From positions 1 through 24,182 of the forward strand of contig CAYXVU010000077.1 in the NCBI GenBank assembly GCA_964468725.1: a stretch of 24,182 bases of DNA, written 5' to 3'. Below the pieces are notes generated by a model. The model was not told where the DNA came from, did not search any database, and was given only the letters and a program-made list of their open reading frames with translations. Made by a program: the position numbers and the translations under genes. Of the stretch, positions 17,072-23,853 are shown in pieces. Within the stretch, counting starts at the first letter, position 1; the number at the start of each line of letters is the position of its first letter. This stretch comes from CAYXVU01 sp964468725. Its GTDB lineage: Bacteria > Acidobacteriota > Blastocatellia > UBA7656.

Positions 17072-17093
17072 GGCAGACGGCGCGGCGTTTGCC
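17072..17093 (+). terminator. Weak hairpin after the permease gene
   Basis: GGCAGACG (17072-17079) pairs with CGTTTGCC (17086-17093), eight pairs including one G-U, with a 6-nt loop. It stands 21 bases after the permease stop. Only a short TTTT follows, about 10 bases later, so termination may be partial. Confidence 0.35.
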
Positions 17094-17116
17094 GAATGAT
17101 CGGTTTTCAGTAAACT
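17089..17116 (+). promoter_or_regulatory. Possible promoter of the HPr-enzyme I operon
   Basis: TTGCCG (17089-17094) and TAAACT (17111-17116) are 16 bases apart, each with four of six consensus positions. The start of HPr is 44 bases further on. The -35 overlaps the hairpin 17072-17093. Moderate to weak support. Confidence 0.3.
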
Positions 17117-17124
17117 GTCTCTTG

Positions 17125-17150
17125 TGACCTTCGACCCTCGACCTTCGACC
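17125..17150. repeat. Tandem intergenic repeat GACCTTCGACC
   Basis: Two copies of GACCTTCGACC occur with a 14-base period, ending 9 bases before the HPr start codon. The same word is present at 2072-2082, and its complement, with one change, at 1968-1978. All copies lie between genes. The copies occupy the place where a ribosome site for HPr would be expected, and no purine-rich site is present there. Confidence 0.6.
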
Positions 17151-17159
17151 TAAACGCCT

Positions 17160-17450
17160 ATGCTTGAATGCTCTGTCAAAATCACCAACCGACTCGGATT
17201 GCATGCGCGGGCAGCGGCGCGTTTCGTGCGCCGCGCCTCGCAATTTACCAGCAGCGTCACGCTCAAACGCAGCGATACGGAGCAGGAAGCCGATGGCAAA
17301 TCCATCTTGAGCGTGTTATTACTGGCCGCAGCCAGAGGGTCGGAGGTCATCATCCAAGTGGAGGGCGACGATGAGGAGCGCGCACTGTACGCGCTCGCGG
17401 AGTTGGTAGAACAGAAATTCGGAGAGGAGATTTCGGATGGGGTCTTCTAA
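17160..17450 (+). CDS. ptsH: HPr-like phosphocarrier protein
   Basis: 96 residues, normal HPr size. The phosphorylation site His15 lies in LGLHARAAARFV, with Arg17 conserved. The usual proline after Arg17 is replaced by Ala18. The regulatory serine motif is present as DGKSILSVLLLAA (Ser48, equivalent to Ser46 of model HPr), so control by an HPr kinase is possible. The last 14 bases overlap the start of enzyme I, so the two are translationally coupled. No PTS permease is in the window. In acidobacteria and many proteobacteria such HPr/EI pairs act mainly in regulation; that role here is inferred. No clear ribosome site precedes the ATG, which directly follows the repeat array. Confidence 0.9.
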   Translation: MLECSVKITNRLGLHARAAARFVRRASQFTSSVTLKRSDTEQEADGKSILSVLLLAAARGSEVIIQVEGDDEERALYALAELVEQKFGEEISDGVF

Positions 17451-19230
17451 TTCGCTTCGCACGCGCGATGTCAAACTACCTGGCGTTGCGGCTTCAGCAG
17501 GCATTGCTATCGGTCATGTCTTGCGGTTGGATGAACGCGGACGCCACCAGTTTTATTACCTCGGCGTCTCGGCCAATCAGATTCGCAGAGAGATCGCCCG
17601 CCTGCGCGCTGCCTTCGTTGAAGCGCGCTCGCAGTTGGTCGAAATCAAAGAGCGGCTAGCGCGCGAACTCGGTTATGAGCACTCCTACATCCTCGATGCG
17701 CACCTGTTGATGCTCGAAGACAAGCGCCTGATCGAAGAGATCGAAGCCGAAATTCGCACCCGCCGCATCAATGCCGAGTGGGCGGTGCGCGTGGTCACTG
17801 ACCGATTGATTGACGCCTACCGGCAAATCAGCGACTTTTATTTGCGCGAGCGCGCTTCCGATATCGAAGACGTAGCAGCGCGGTTGCTGACCATTCTATC
17901 GGGTCACACGAAATTCGATCTTTCGCACCTCGAACGCGATGTCGTCATCGTTGCCGCAGACATCCTCCCTTCAACGGTCGCCGAGATTGATTTCAATCAC
18001 GTGCGCGGGTTTGCCACCGATGCCGGAGGGATGACCTCGCACACCGCCATCATCGCGCGCGCCGTCTCGATCCCTGCCGTTATCGGCCTGCGCGAAGTCA
18101 CCAAACGCGTCAAAACGGGCGATGCCATCATCGTTGACGGCACGGCGGGCGAAGTTCTTTTGCAGCCCACGAAGCCGGTCATCAAAGCCTATTTCGACAA
18201 ACGCCACCGCGAAGAGGAACGCCGCGCCCGTCGCATTGCTGAAACTGTCGAAGCGGCGGAAACCCTCGACGGCGTGCGCGTCACCTTGCGGGCGAATGTC
18301 GAATTGCCCAACGAAATCAACTCGCTGCGCGTCTTCGGCGCAGAAGGCATCGGCCTCTATCGCTCGGAATTTATGTTTCTGAACCGGCTGCCGGATTTGC
18401 CGAGCGAAGACGAGCAGTATGAACTCTATCGCAAACTGGCCGAGGCGACGGGCGAGGCGGGAGCAAGCATTCGCGTCTTCGACCTCGGCGGCGATAAGCT
18501 CACCCTTGAGGGCTTCGAAGAAGAGCAAAACCCGGCGCTCGGATTGCGCGCCATACGGCTCTCGCTGCGCGCTCAAGATATTTTCCGCACCCAGTTGCGC
18601 GCTATCCTGCGCGCCAACCGGCATGGCCACCTGCGCGTCGTCTTGCCGCTCATCAGCACGATTGACGAACTGCGCCAAGCGCAACGCATTCTCGATGAGG
18701 TCAAAGGCGAACTCTCCGATGCGGGCATTGAGCACCGCGCCGAATTGCCTGTCGGGGTGATGATCGAAGTTCCGGCGGCGGCGATGCTGGCCGACCTGTT
18801 GGCGCGCGAAGCCGATTTTCTCTCGGTCGGCACCAACGATTTGATTCAATACATTCTCGCCGTTGACCGCACCAATGAGAATGTCGCGCATCTGTATCAA
18901 CCGCTCCATCCGGCTATCTTGCGCGCCCTCGCTTATCTGATCGGCGTGGCGCAAAACGAGAAGGTGCCTCTTGAGCTATGCGGCGAGATGGCTTCCGACC
19001 CGCTGCAAGCCGTCGCCCTCGTGGCGATGGGCGTGCGCGCCCTGAGCCTTGCACCGGCTGCCATCCCGATCATTAAAAATGCCATTCGCTCGATCTCCAT
19101 CGAGAAGGCGCGCCCGCTGATGAGCCAAGCCATGAAGCTGGCATCGGCGGCTGAAGTCGAAGCTCTGCTCGCACGCGAATTGCCCGCACAAGCGCCGCGT
19201 TTCTTCGCCGCCTGGTCAGCCAACCCATAA
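17437..19230 (+). CDS. ptsI: PTS enzyme I (phosphoenolpyruvate-protein phosphotransferase)
   Basis: 597 residues, within a few residues of typical cytosolic enzyme I. It transfers phosphate from PEP to HPr. Domains: HPr-binding/N-terminal helical region (about 12-145); mobile phospho-His domain with GGMTSHTAIIARA (His202); and PEP-binding TIM barrel (about 260-560) with EGIGLYRSEFMF, VFDLGGDK, NPALGLRAIR, VMIEVPAAAMLADLL and SVGTNDLIQYILAVDR. The acid/base Cys515 is in ELCGEMASD. Some motifs depart slightly from the norm: YRSEF for LRTEF, and MASD for MAGD. No GAF domain is present, so it is not the PtsP type. GGAGAGGAG lies 7 bases before the ATG. It overlaps HPr by 14 bases. Confidence 0.95.
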   Translation: MGSSNSLRTRDVKLPGVAASAGIAIGHVLRLDERGRHQFYYLGVSANQIRREIARLRAAFVEARSQLVEIKERLARELGYEHSYILDAHLLMLEDKRLIEEIEAEIRTRRINAEWAVRVVTDRLIDAYRQISDFYLRERASDIEDVAARLLTILSGHTKFDLSHLERDVVIVAADILPSTVAEIDFNHVRGFATDAGGMTSHTAIIARAVSIPAVIGLREVTKRVKTGDAIIVDGTAGEVLLQPTKPVIKAYFDKRHREEERRARRIAETVEAAETLDGVRVTLRANVELPNEINSLRVFGAEGIGLYRSEFMFLNRLPDLPSEDEQYELYRKLAEATGEAGASIRVFDLGGDKLTLEGFEEEQNPALGLRAIRLSLRAQDIFRTQLRAILRANRHGHLRVVLPLISTIDELRQAQRILDEVKGELSDAGIEHRAELPVGVMIEVPAAAMLADLLAREADFLSVGTNDLIQYILAVDRTNENVAHLYQPLHPAILRALAYLIGVAQNEKVPLELCGEMASDPLQAVALVAMGVRALSLAPAAIPIIKNAIRSISIEKARPLMSQAMKLASAAEVEALLARELPAQAPRFFAAWSANP

Positions 19231-19281
19231 AGCCTGCGTCTGAGGCCGTCGCATCGCGTAGGGAATCGGCGCACAGGGAAT

Positions 19282-19310
19282 TTGACAATCCCAGCGACAC
19301 AAACAACAAT
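19282..19310 (+). promoter_or_regulatory. Promoter of kup
   Basis: A perfect TTGACA (19282-19287) and AACAAT (19305-19310) lie 17 bases apart. The leader would be about 34 nt, with GAGGA (19336-19340) serving as the ribosome site for the ATG at 19351. This argues against starting kup at the TTG at 19282. Confidence 0.5.
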
Positions 19311-19350
19311 CATCTGCCTGCGCAATACGCTCAGTGAGGAACACAACTTC

Positions 19351-21255
19351 ATGTCTGAAAAACCTGCTGCCACGGCGCATCATGCGGACGCCCAAGACCG
19401 TAACCTCTTCCCTCTTGCCATTGCCGCGCTCGGCGTCGTTTACGGCGACATCGGCACCAGTCCGCTCTACGCTCTACGCGAATGTTTTCACGGCCCGCAC
19501 GCCATCGCGCCTTCGCCGGAAAATGTGATGGGTGTGTTATCACTGATCTTTTGGTCAATCGTCATCGTCATCGCCATCAAGTATCTGATCTTCATTTTGA
19601 AAGCCGACAATCATGGGGAAGGCGGCATTCTGGCGCTTACGGCGTTGGTCACACCGGTCAAAGCCTCCGCCCAATCGGCGCGCTGGTTTTTGATCATGCT
19701 CGGCCTGTTCGGCGCTGCCCTGCTCTACGGCGATGGCATCATCACACCGGCGATCTCGGTACTCAGCGCCGTTGAAGGTCTGAGCGTGGCGACCCCCTTC
19801 TTCGACCCTTACATCATCCCGATCACAATCCTCATTCTGATCTTACTCTTTCTGGTGCAACGCAAGGGGACAGCCAGCGTCGGCGCGGTCTTCGGCCCGA
19901 TCACCCTGTTGTGGTTCATTAGTCTCGCCGTACTCGGCATCCTCCATATTGCTGATGCCCCGCAAGTATTGGGCGCCATCAACCCGCTTGAAGGCATCGA
20001 ATTTTTCATGCGCAATAAGTGGCATGGATTCCTCACCCTCGGTTCCGTCTTTCTCGTCGTTACCGGCGGCGAGGCTCTGTACGCCGACATGGGGCATTTC
20101 GGCGCAAAGCCCATTCGCTTAACTTGGTACGCGCTGGTCTTTCCGGCGCTCTTGCTCAACTACTTCGGGCAAGGCGCATTATTGATTTCTGATGCCACAA
20201 TGGCGGCGCATCCGTTTTACAATCTCGCGCCCAAATGGGCGCTCTATCCGATGGTCGTGCTCGCCACTTGCGCGACGGTCATCGCTTCGCAAGCCGTCAT
20301 CTCCGGCGCTTTTTCCCTGACCCGTCAAGCCGTGCAACTCGGCTATAGCCCGCGCTTGATGATTGAACACACATCTGCCGAGCAGATCGGTCAAATCTAT
20401 CTGCCGATGGTCAATTGGGCGCTCATGATCTCCTGCATCGCGCTGGTCTTGGGGTTTGGTTCATCCAGCCGATTGGCCGCTGCCTATGGCATCGCGGTGA
20501 CGACGACGATGGTCATCACAACCATCCTGTTTTTTATGGTCGCGCACGAACGTTGGAAGTGGAGTTTGTGGCTGGCGATTCCCGTATGCGGCCTCTTTCT
20601 GATTATTGATCTCGGCTTTTTCGGCGCAAATATCTTGAAGATTACCGATGGCGGATGGATCCCGATTGCCATCGCCGCAGCGGTCTTCACTTTGTTGACC
20701 ACATGGAAGACCGGGCGGCGCATCCTCGGTGTGCGCTTGCGCGCGCGCACCGTGCCGATTGAGAAGTATCTCGCAGAACTCAAACAGCGGCGCATCACCC
20801 GCGTGCCGGGAACCGCAGTCTTTATGTACGGCAGCCTCACCGGCACGCCGCCGACCTTGATTCGCAACATCAAACACAACAAAGTGCTGCACGAGCAGAA
20901 CATCATTCTCACGGTGCAAACCGAAGAAGTGCCGCACGTCCCGGACGCCGAACGGGTGGAGGTGGACATCTTGGAGAAAGAGTTTTACCGCGTCGTGATT
21001 CATTACGGTTTTATGGAAGACCCGAACGTTCCTGCGGTATTAAAGACCTTGCAGATACCCGATCTCGAAATTGATATTGAACAGATGAGTTTCTTCTTGA
21101 GCCGCGAACGATTGCTGGCAACCAAGAAGAAAGGGATGGCGTTGTGGCGCGAAAAGCTCTTCGCCCTGATGTCGCGCAATGCACTGGGCGCGACGACCTT
21201 CTATCACATTCCTGCGGGTCGCGTCATCGAATTGGGCGAACAGGTCGAACTATAA
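19351..21255 (+). CDS. kup: Kup-family potassium uptake protein
   Basis: 634 residues. The N-terminal signature GDIGTSPLYALRECF follows a short cytoplasmic tail. About twelve hydrophobic segments extend to about residue 445, including YGDGIITPAISVLSAVEGL and GGEALYADMGHFG, which are strongly conserved in KUP/HAK/KT transporters. A soluble C-terminal domain of about 190 residues follows. It should import potassium, probably with protons, across the inner membrane. The longer reading from TTG 19282 adds 23 residues unlike the family and would start inside the promoter. The stop codon overlaps the end of rtcR on the other strand by 6 bases, with no hairpin terminator between the two genes. Confidence 0.96.
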   Translation: MSEKPAATAHHADAQDRNLFPLAIAALGVVYGDIGTSPLYALRECFHGPHAIAPSPENVMGVLSLIFWSIVIVIAIKYLIFILKADNHGEGGILALTALVTPVKASAQSARWFLIMLGLFGAALLYGDGIITPAISVLSAVEGLSVATPFFDPYIIPITILILILLFLVQRKGTASVGAVFGPITLLWFISLAVLGILHIADAPQVLGAINPLEGIEFFMRNKWHGFLTLGSVFLVVTGGEALYADMGHFGAKPIRLTWYALVFPALLLNYFGQGALLISDATMAAHPFYNLAPKWALYPMVVLATCATVIASQAVISGAFSLTRQAVQLGYSPRLMIEHTSAEQIGQIYLPMVNWALMISCIALVLGFGSSSRLAAAYGIAVTTTMVITTILFFMVAHERWKWSLWLAIPVCGLFLIIDLGFFGANILKITDGGWIPIAIAAAVFTLLTTWKTGRRILGVRLRARTVPIEKYLAELKQRRITRVPGTAVFMYGSLTGTPPTLIRNIKHNKVLHEQNIILTVQTEEVPHVPDAERVEVDILEKEFYRVVIHYGFMEDPNVPAVLKTLQIPDLEIDIEQMSFFLSRERLLATKKKGMALWREKLFALMSRNALGATTFYHIPAGRVIELGEQVEL

Positions 21256-22857
21256 GGTGCTCGCGCGCACCTGTTGCCAGTCGAGGCCGAAACGCGCCAA
21301 GTACTTGCGCAAGCGGTCAGCATCATTGGTCGTCTTCTTGCGATCACGAGAATTGGTAAACAGCTTGCGACCGGCTTCGGACAGCGTTTTGCACTCGCCA
21401 CAAACCTGCAAGACACCCGCCAGTTGAATGCGGTCGAACAGGTCGAGCGCGGCGAGTCGTTCCGCATTCAGCAGACTCTCCAGCAAGGCTTCGCCCTCGC
21501 TAACGGGATGATATCGCCACAAGGCGCGCAGACGCGCTAACTCTTCGGCAACCACTTCGAGCGAAACGCGCCCGCCCGCCGCCAACGTCGCCATGCGAAT
21601 GATAGCCGCATTGAGATCGCGGAAATTTCCCACCCATCGCGCTTCCGATGAAGTGGCAAACTGCAAGAATTTTTCGCGCGCTTCGCGGCTGAATGTCACA
21701 CGCTTGCCGGTGCGCCGCGCGTATTCATCCAGTTCGTATTGCAGATTGGGTTCAATGTCTTCGAGGCGATCTTTCAACCCCGGCAAGCAAAACGTCCACA
21801 GATTGATGCGCGCCAGCAAGTCTTCGCGGAACCGACCTTCGCGGACTTTCGCAGCCAGGTCGCTATTGGTTCCGGCGATCAGTTGAAAGTCGCTCTTAAC
21901 TTCGCGGTCGCCGCCGAGCGGAAAGAAGACTTTCTCTTCCAGCGCCCGCAGCAACATCGTTTGCTCATCCAAACCAAGCTCGCCCATCTCGTCCAGAAAC
22001 AACACGCCCTTGTCCGCCGCGCGCAGCAAACCGGGACGATCCTTCAACGCACCCGTAAACGCGCCTTTGACGTGGCCGAAGAGCGCCGACATCGCTTGAT
22101 CGCCACGCACCGTAGCACAGTTAATCTCAATGAAGTCGCCGCTCACTTGATGGCGGGCGCGTTTGAGTTCATAGAGTCGGCGCGCCAGCCGTGACTTCCC
22201 TGCCCCGGTCGGCCCCATCAATAACAACGGATCGCGCGACTGAATGGCAACCTGTTCGATGCGATCAATCAAGCGATTGAATTGGGGGTTGCGCGTCGCA
22301 ATGCCGGATTTGAGAAAAGAGACGGCATCATGACTCTCCTGTCGAAACCGCGAGGCGATGCGGTCATAGCGCGAGAGGTCGAGGTCTATCACTTCAAAGG
22401 TGCCCGGCGTACTGCGCCCGCGTCGCGGCGGCGGCGAAGTCTGAATCAGTTTGGCAGGAAAGTGACGCGATTCGGTCAGTAAAAACATGCAGATTTGCGC
22501 AACGTGTGAGCCAGTGGTGATGTGAATCAAATACTCTTCCCGTTCCGGTTTGAATGGATAAGCGCGGGCGAAGTCATGCAATGCGCCATAGACCTCTTCG
22601 AAATCCCAAGGGTTGGCAAATTCGACTTCGACCGGATTGACCTGCGTTTCGGGCGAAACATCCTTGATGTCATTGGCCAAGAGATTGGCAAGCGCGGAGA
22701 ACTTTTTCTGATAGAGCAACTCGAAGCGATCAACGAGAAAATCTTCGTGCATGCAGAGCGAGACGGTTGGTCGCCACTTCTCCCAGCGCTCGGATCCTTT
22801 GCCGCTATCGAGCATGGCTCCGATCAATCCGATGATGATGGTCTTCTTGAGTGCCAT
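21250..22857 (-). CDS. rtcR: RtcR, sigma-54-dependent activator of RNA-repair genes
   Basis: 535 residues, closely resembling RtcR throughout. The N-terminal CARF-type sensor (about 1-185) carries ERWEKWRPTVSLC, NPWDFEEVYGALHDFARAY and YLIHITTGSHVAQICMFLL. The AAA+ domain follows: Walker A GPTGAGKS (215-222), the sigma-54 contact loop GAFTGA (265-270), Walker B VLFLDE (285-290) and RFREDLLARINLW. The C-terminal DNA-binding region is about 480-535. In model bacteria RtcR is switched on when its CARF domain binds RNA ends with 2',3'-cyclic phosphate and then activates rtcBA from a sigma-54 promoter. Here the divergent target is a DIP1984-type gene. AGAGGA lies 8 bases before the ATG at 22857. 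All key ATPase motifs are intact. Confidence 0.97.
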   Translation of the reverse strand: MALKKTIIIGLIGAMLDSGKGSERWEKWRPTVSLCMHEDFLVDRFELLYQKKFSALANLLANDIKDVSPETQVNPVEVEFANPWDFEEVYGALHDFARAYPFKPEREEYLIHITTGSHVAQICMFLLTESRHFPAKLIQTSPPPRRGRSTPGTFEVIDLDLSRYDRIASRFRQESHDAVSFLKSGIATRNPQFNRLIDRIEQVAIQSRDPLLLMGPTGAGKSRLARRLYELKRARHQVSGDFIEINCATVRGDQAMSALFGHVKGAFTGALKDRPGLLRAADKGVLFLDEMGELGLDEQTMLLRALEEKVFFPLGGDREVKSDFQLIAGTNSDLAAKVREGRFREDLLARINLWTFCLPGLKDRLEDIEPNLQYELDEYARRTGKRVTFSREAREKFLQFATSSEARWVGNFRDLNAAIIRMATLAAGGRVSLEVVAEELARLRALWRYHPVSEGEALLESLLNAERLAALDLFDRIQLAGVLQVCGECKTLSEAGRKLFTNSRDRKKTTNDADRLRKYLARFGLDWQQVRASTL

Positions 22858-22887
22858 AGATTATCCTCTAACTGACTAGATTATCGG

Positions 22888-22916
22888 ATAGTATCGGGCT
22901 TCATTGAAATCGCCAA
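22888..22916 (-). promoter_or_regulatory. Sigma-70-like promoter of rtcR
   Basis: Minus-strand reading: TTGGCG (22916-22911) and TACTAT (22893-22888), 17 bases apart. The leader is about 24 nt and contains the AGAGGA ribosome site. It would give housekeeping expression of the regulator, as expected for an activator that is made before its signal appears. A direct repeat TATCGG (22883-22888 and 22892-22897) overlaps it and could be part of an RtcR binding site. Confidence 0.45.
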
Positions 22917-22990
22917 CCCTTTTGCGCTATCTGACCCAAGCCTCTGGCAGGCAAAGGCTTTACCGCCCTCTTCCGAGCGGCGTTGAGCGA

Positions 22991-23005
22991 TGGCACGGCG
23001 AATGC
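22991..23005 (+). promoter_or_regulatory. Sigma-54 promoter driving the DIP1984 gene
   Basis: TGGCAC (22991-22996), five bases, then ATGC (23002-23005). The -24 GG and -12 GC are correctly spaced; only one base differs from the consensus TGGCAC-N5-TTGC. Transcription would begin near 23017, about 25 bases before the ATG at 23042. It faces away from rtcR, which encodes a sigma-54 activator, and leaves about 130 bases for enhancer sites. It is therefore the expected RtcR target. Confidence 0.8.
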
Positions 23006-23041
23006 CTTACCGAGAAGCGAAGAAGGAAGGAGGTAAGCGAG

Positions 23042-23500
23042 ATGAAACTGTCTGAAGCTTTGATTCTGCGCGCCGATTGTCAGAAGCGCATTGAGCAACT
23101 CAAGGTGCGACTGGCCAATAACGCGAAACGCCAAGAGGGCGAGAAGCCGCAAGAGAATCCGCTCAGCTTGATCGAAGAGTTGGAGAATGTCTTCCGCACC
23201 TTGGTTGATTTAATCAAGAAGATCAACAAGACCAACTCGGCGACGGCATTTGCCGAAGGCAAGACTCTGATGGAGGCGTTGGCCGAACGCGATACGTTGA
23301 TGGCGCGACGCAACGCCTACAGCGGGCTGGCGAGCGCAGCTTCGATTGTGCAAAACGCCTATAGCCGCTCGGAGATCAAATTTGTGAGCGCCGTTGATGT
23401 CACAGAGATTCAAAAACGTGTGGATGATCTGTCGAAGCAACACCGCGAATTGGATGCCCGAATTCAAGCCGCGAACTGGCAGACCGAGTTAGTAGACTGA
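23042..23500 (+). CDS. DIP1984 family protein, coiled-coil
   Basis: 152 residues, nearly all helical. It matches the DIP1984-type family by its start MKLSEALILRADCQKRIEQLK, the central INKTNSATAF, the RSEIKFVSAVDV block (about 109-120) and the C-terminal NWQTEL. No signal peptide or membrane segment is visible; it should be cytoplasmic and probably oligomeric. The molecular function is not known to me. The AAGGAGG ribosome site at about 23027-23033 fixes the start at 23042. A 46-codon upstream extension would run across the sigma-54 promoter and is rejected. Its position as first gene under the predicted RtcR-controlled promoter suggests a role in the response to RNA damage; this is an inference from context. 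A tRNA-like RNA segment follows. Confidence 0.85.
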   Translation: MKLSEALILRADCQKRIEQLKVRLANNAKRQEGEKPQENPLSLIEELENVFRTLVDLIKKINKTNSATAFAEGKTLMEALAERDTLMARRNAYSGLASAASIVQNAYSRSEIKFVSAVDVTEIQKRVDDLSKQHRELDARIQAANWQTELVD

Positions 23501-23514
23501 GCGGTAGTGACGCA

Positions 23515-23543
23515 TTGAGAGGCAATCGTTGATTGCCTCTCAA
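23515..23543 (+). terminator. Perfect 13-bp hairpin after the DIP1984 gene
   Basis: TTGAGAGGCAATC (23515-23527) pairs fully with 23531-23543 around a 3-nt loop, 15 bases after the stop codon. Only GATTTT follows, 7-12 bases later, so it is a poor intrinsic terminator. It may rather be an mRNA 3'-end stabiliser or a processing boundary that separates the coding message from the structured RNA beginning at 23551. Confidence 0.55.
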
Positions 23544-23550
23544 CCAACAA

Positions 23551-23785
23551 GATTTTGACCGCGTCAGTCGGTAGCAGAGCCGCAAGAGGCGAGCGCCAGT
23601 ACGGCGCCAGATGATGAATCTGGCTATGGTAAGCAAGGGGGCGATGCTCAAGGGTTCGAATCCCGATTGCACAAGGTATGCCCAGCAATGTGACAAGCGC
23701 ATCGTGCATTGTGAAAGTAACAACCGGGTGCTGATCTAACGGCTTTGTGAGGGTGGGTATGGGGAAATGGCGCGGTCAGAAAATC
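23551..23785 (+). ncRNA. Candidate tRNA-mimicking (Y-RNA-like) non-coding RNA
   Basis: Ends pair over 13 bp: GATTTT (23551-23556) with AAAATC (23780-23785), and GACCGCG (23557-23563) with CGCGGTC (23771-23777), with a two-base bulge AG at 23778-23779. Inside are tRNA-like parts in tRNA order: a D-loop-like AGTCGGTAG (23566-23574); an anticodon-arm-like hairpin CCAGA-TGATGAA-TCTGG (5-bp stem, 7-nt loop, 23607-23623); a variable-arm-like AGCA/TGCT (23632-23648); and GGG-TTCGAAT-CCC (23652-23664), whose loop is the exact tRNA T-loop. An extra GCGCC-AGTAC-GGCGC hairpin (23593-23607) interrupts D and anticodon parts. A second helix, 23670-23677 with 23742-23749, holds the 3' half. Bacterial Y RNAs mimic tRNA in this way and occur in RtcR-linked RNA-repair loci. 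It is not a functional tRNA: there is no acceptor-CCA and the base before the 'anticodon' is G, not U. It is larger than typical Y RNAs. Confidence 0.6.
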
Positions 23786-23853
23786 GGAGAGTCAAGGGAA
23801 AATGACGCCCATGGATTGCGAGAGCCTGAGTGCATGCGTGAAGATGCGTGCGT

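Noticed and set aside
17971..18954. 327-codon frame antisense to enzyme I
   Set aside because: Shadow of the conserved PEP-binding barrel region; no independent evidence.
22904..23041. 46-codon N-terminal extension of the DIP1984 protein
   Set aside because: It would span the sigma-54 promoter; the internal ATG at 23042 has a strong AAGGAGG site and matches the family N-terminus.
23551..23680. Canonical tRNA gene
   Set aside because: The T-loop and D-loop words are present, but extra sequence separates the D and anticodon parts, the T-stem has only three direct pairs before a bulge, there is no normal acceptor stem with discriminator/CCA after the T-arm, and position 33 is G rather than U.
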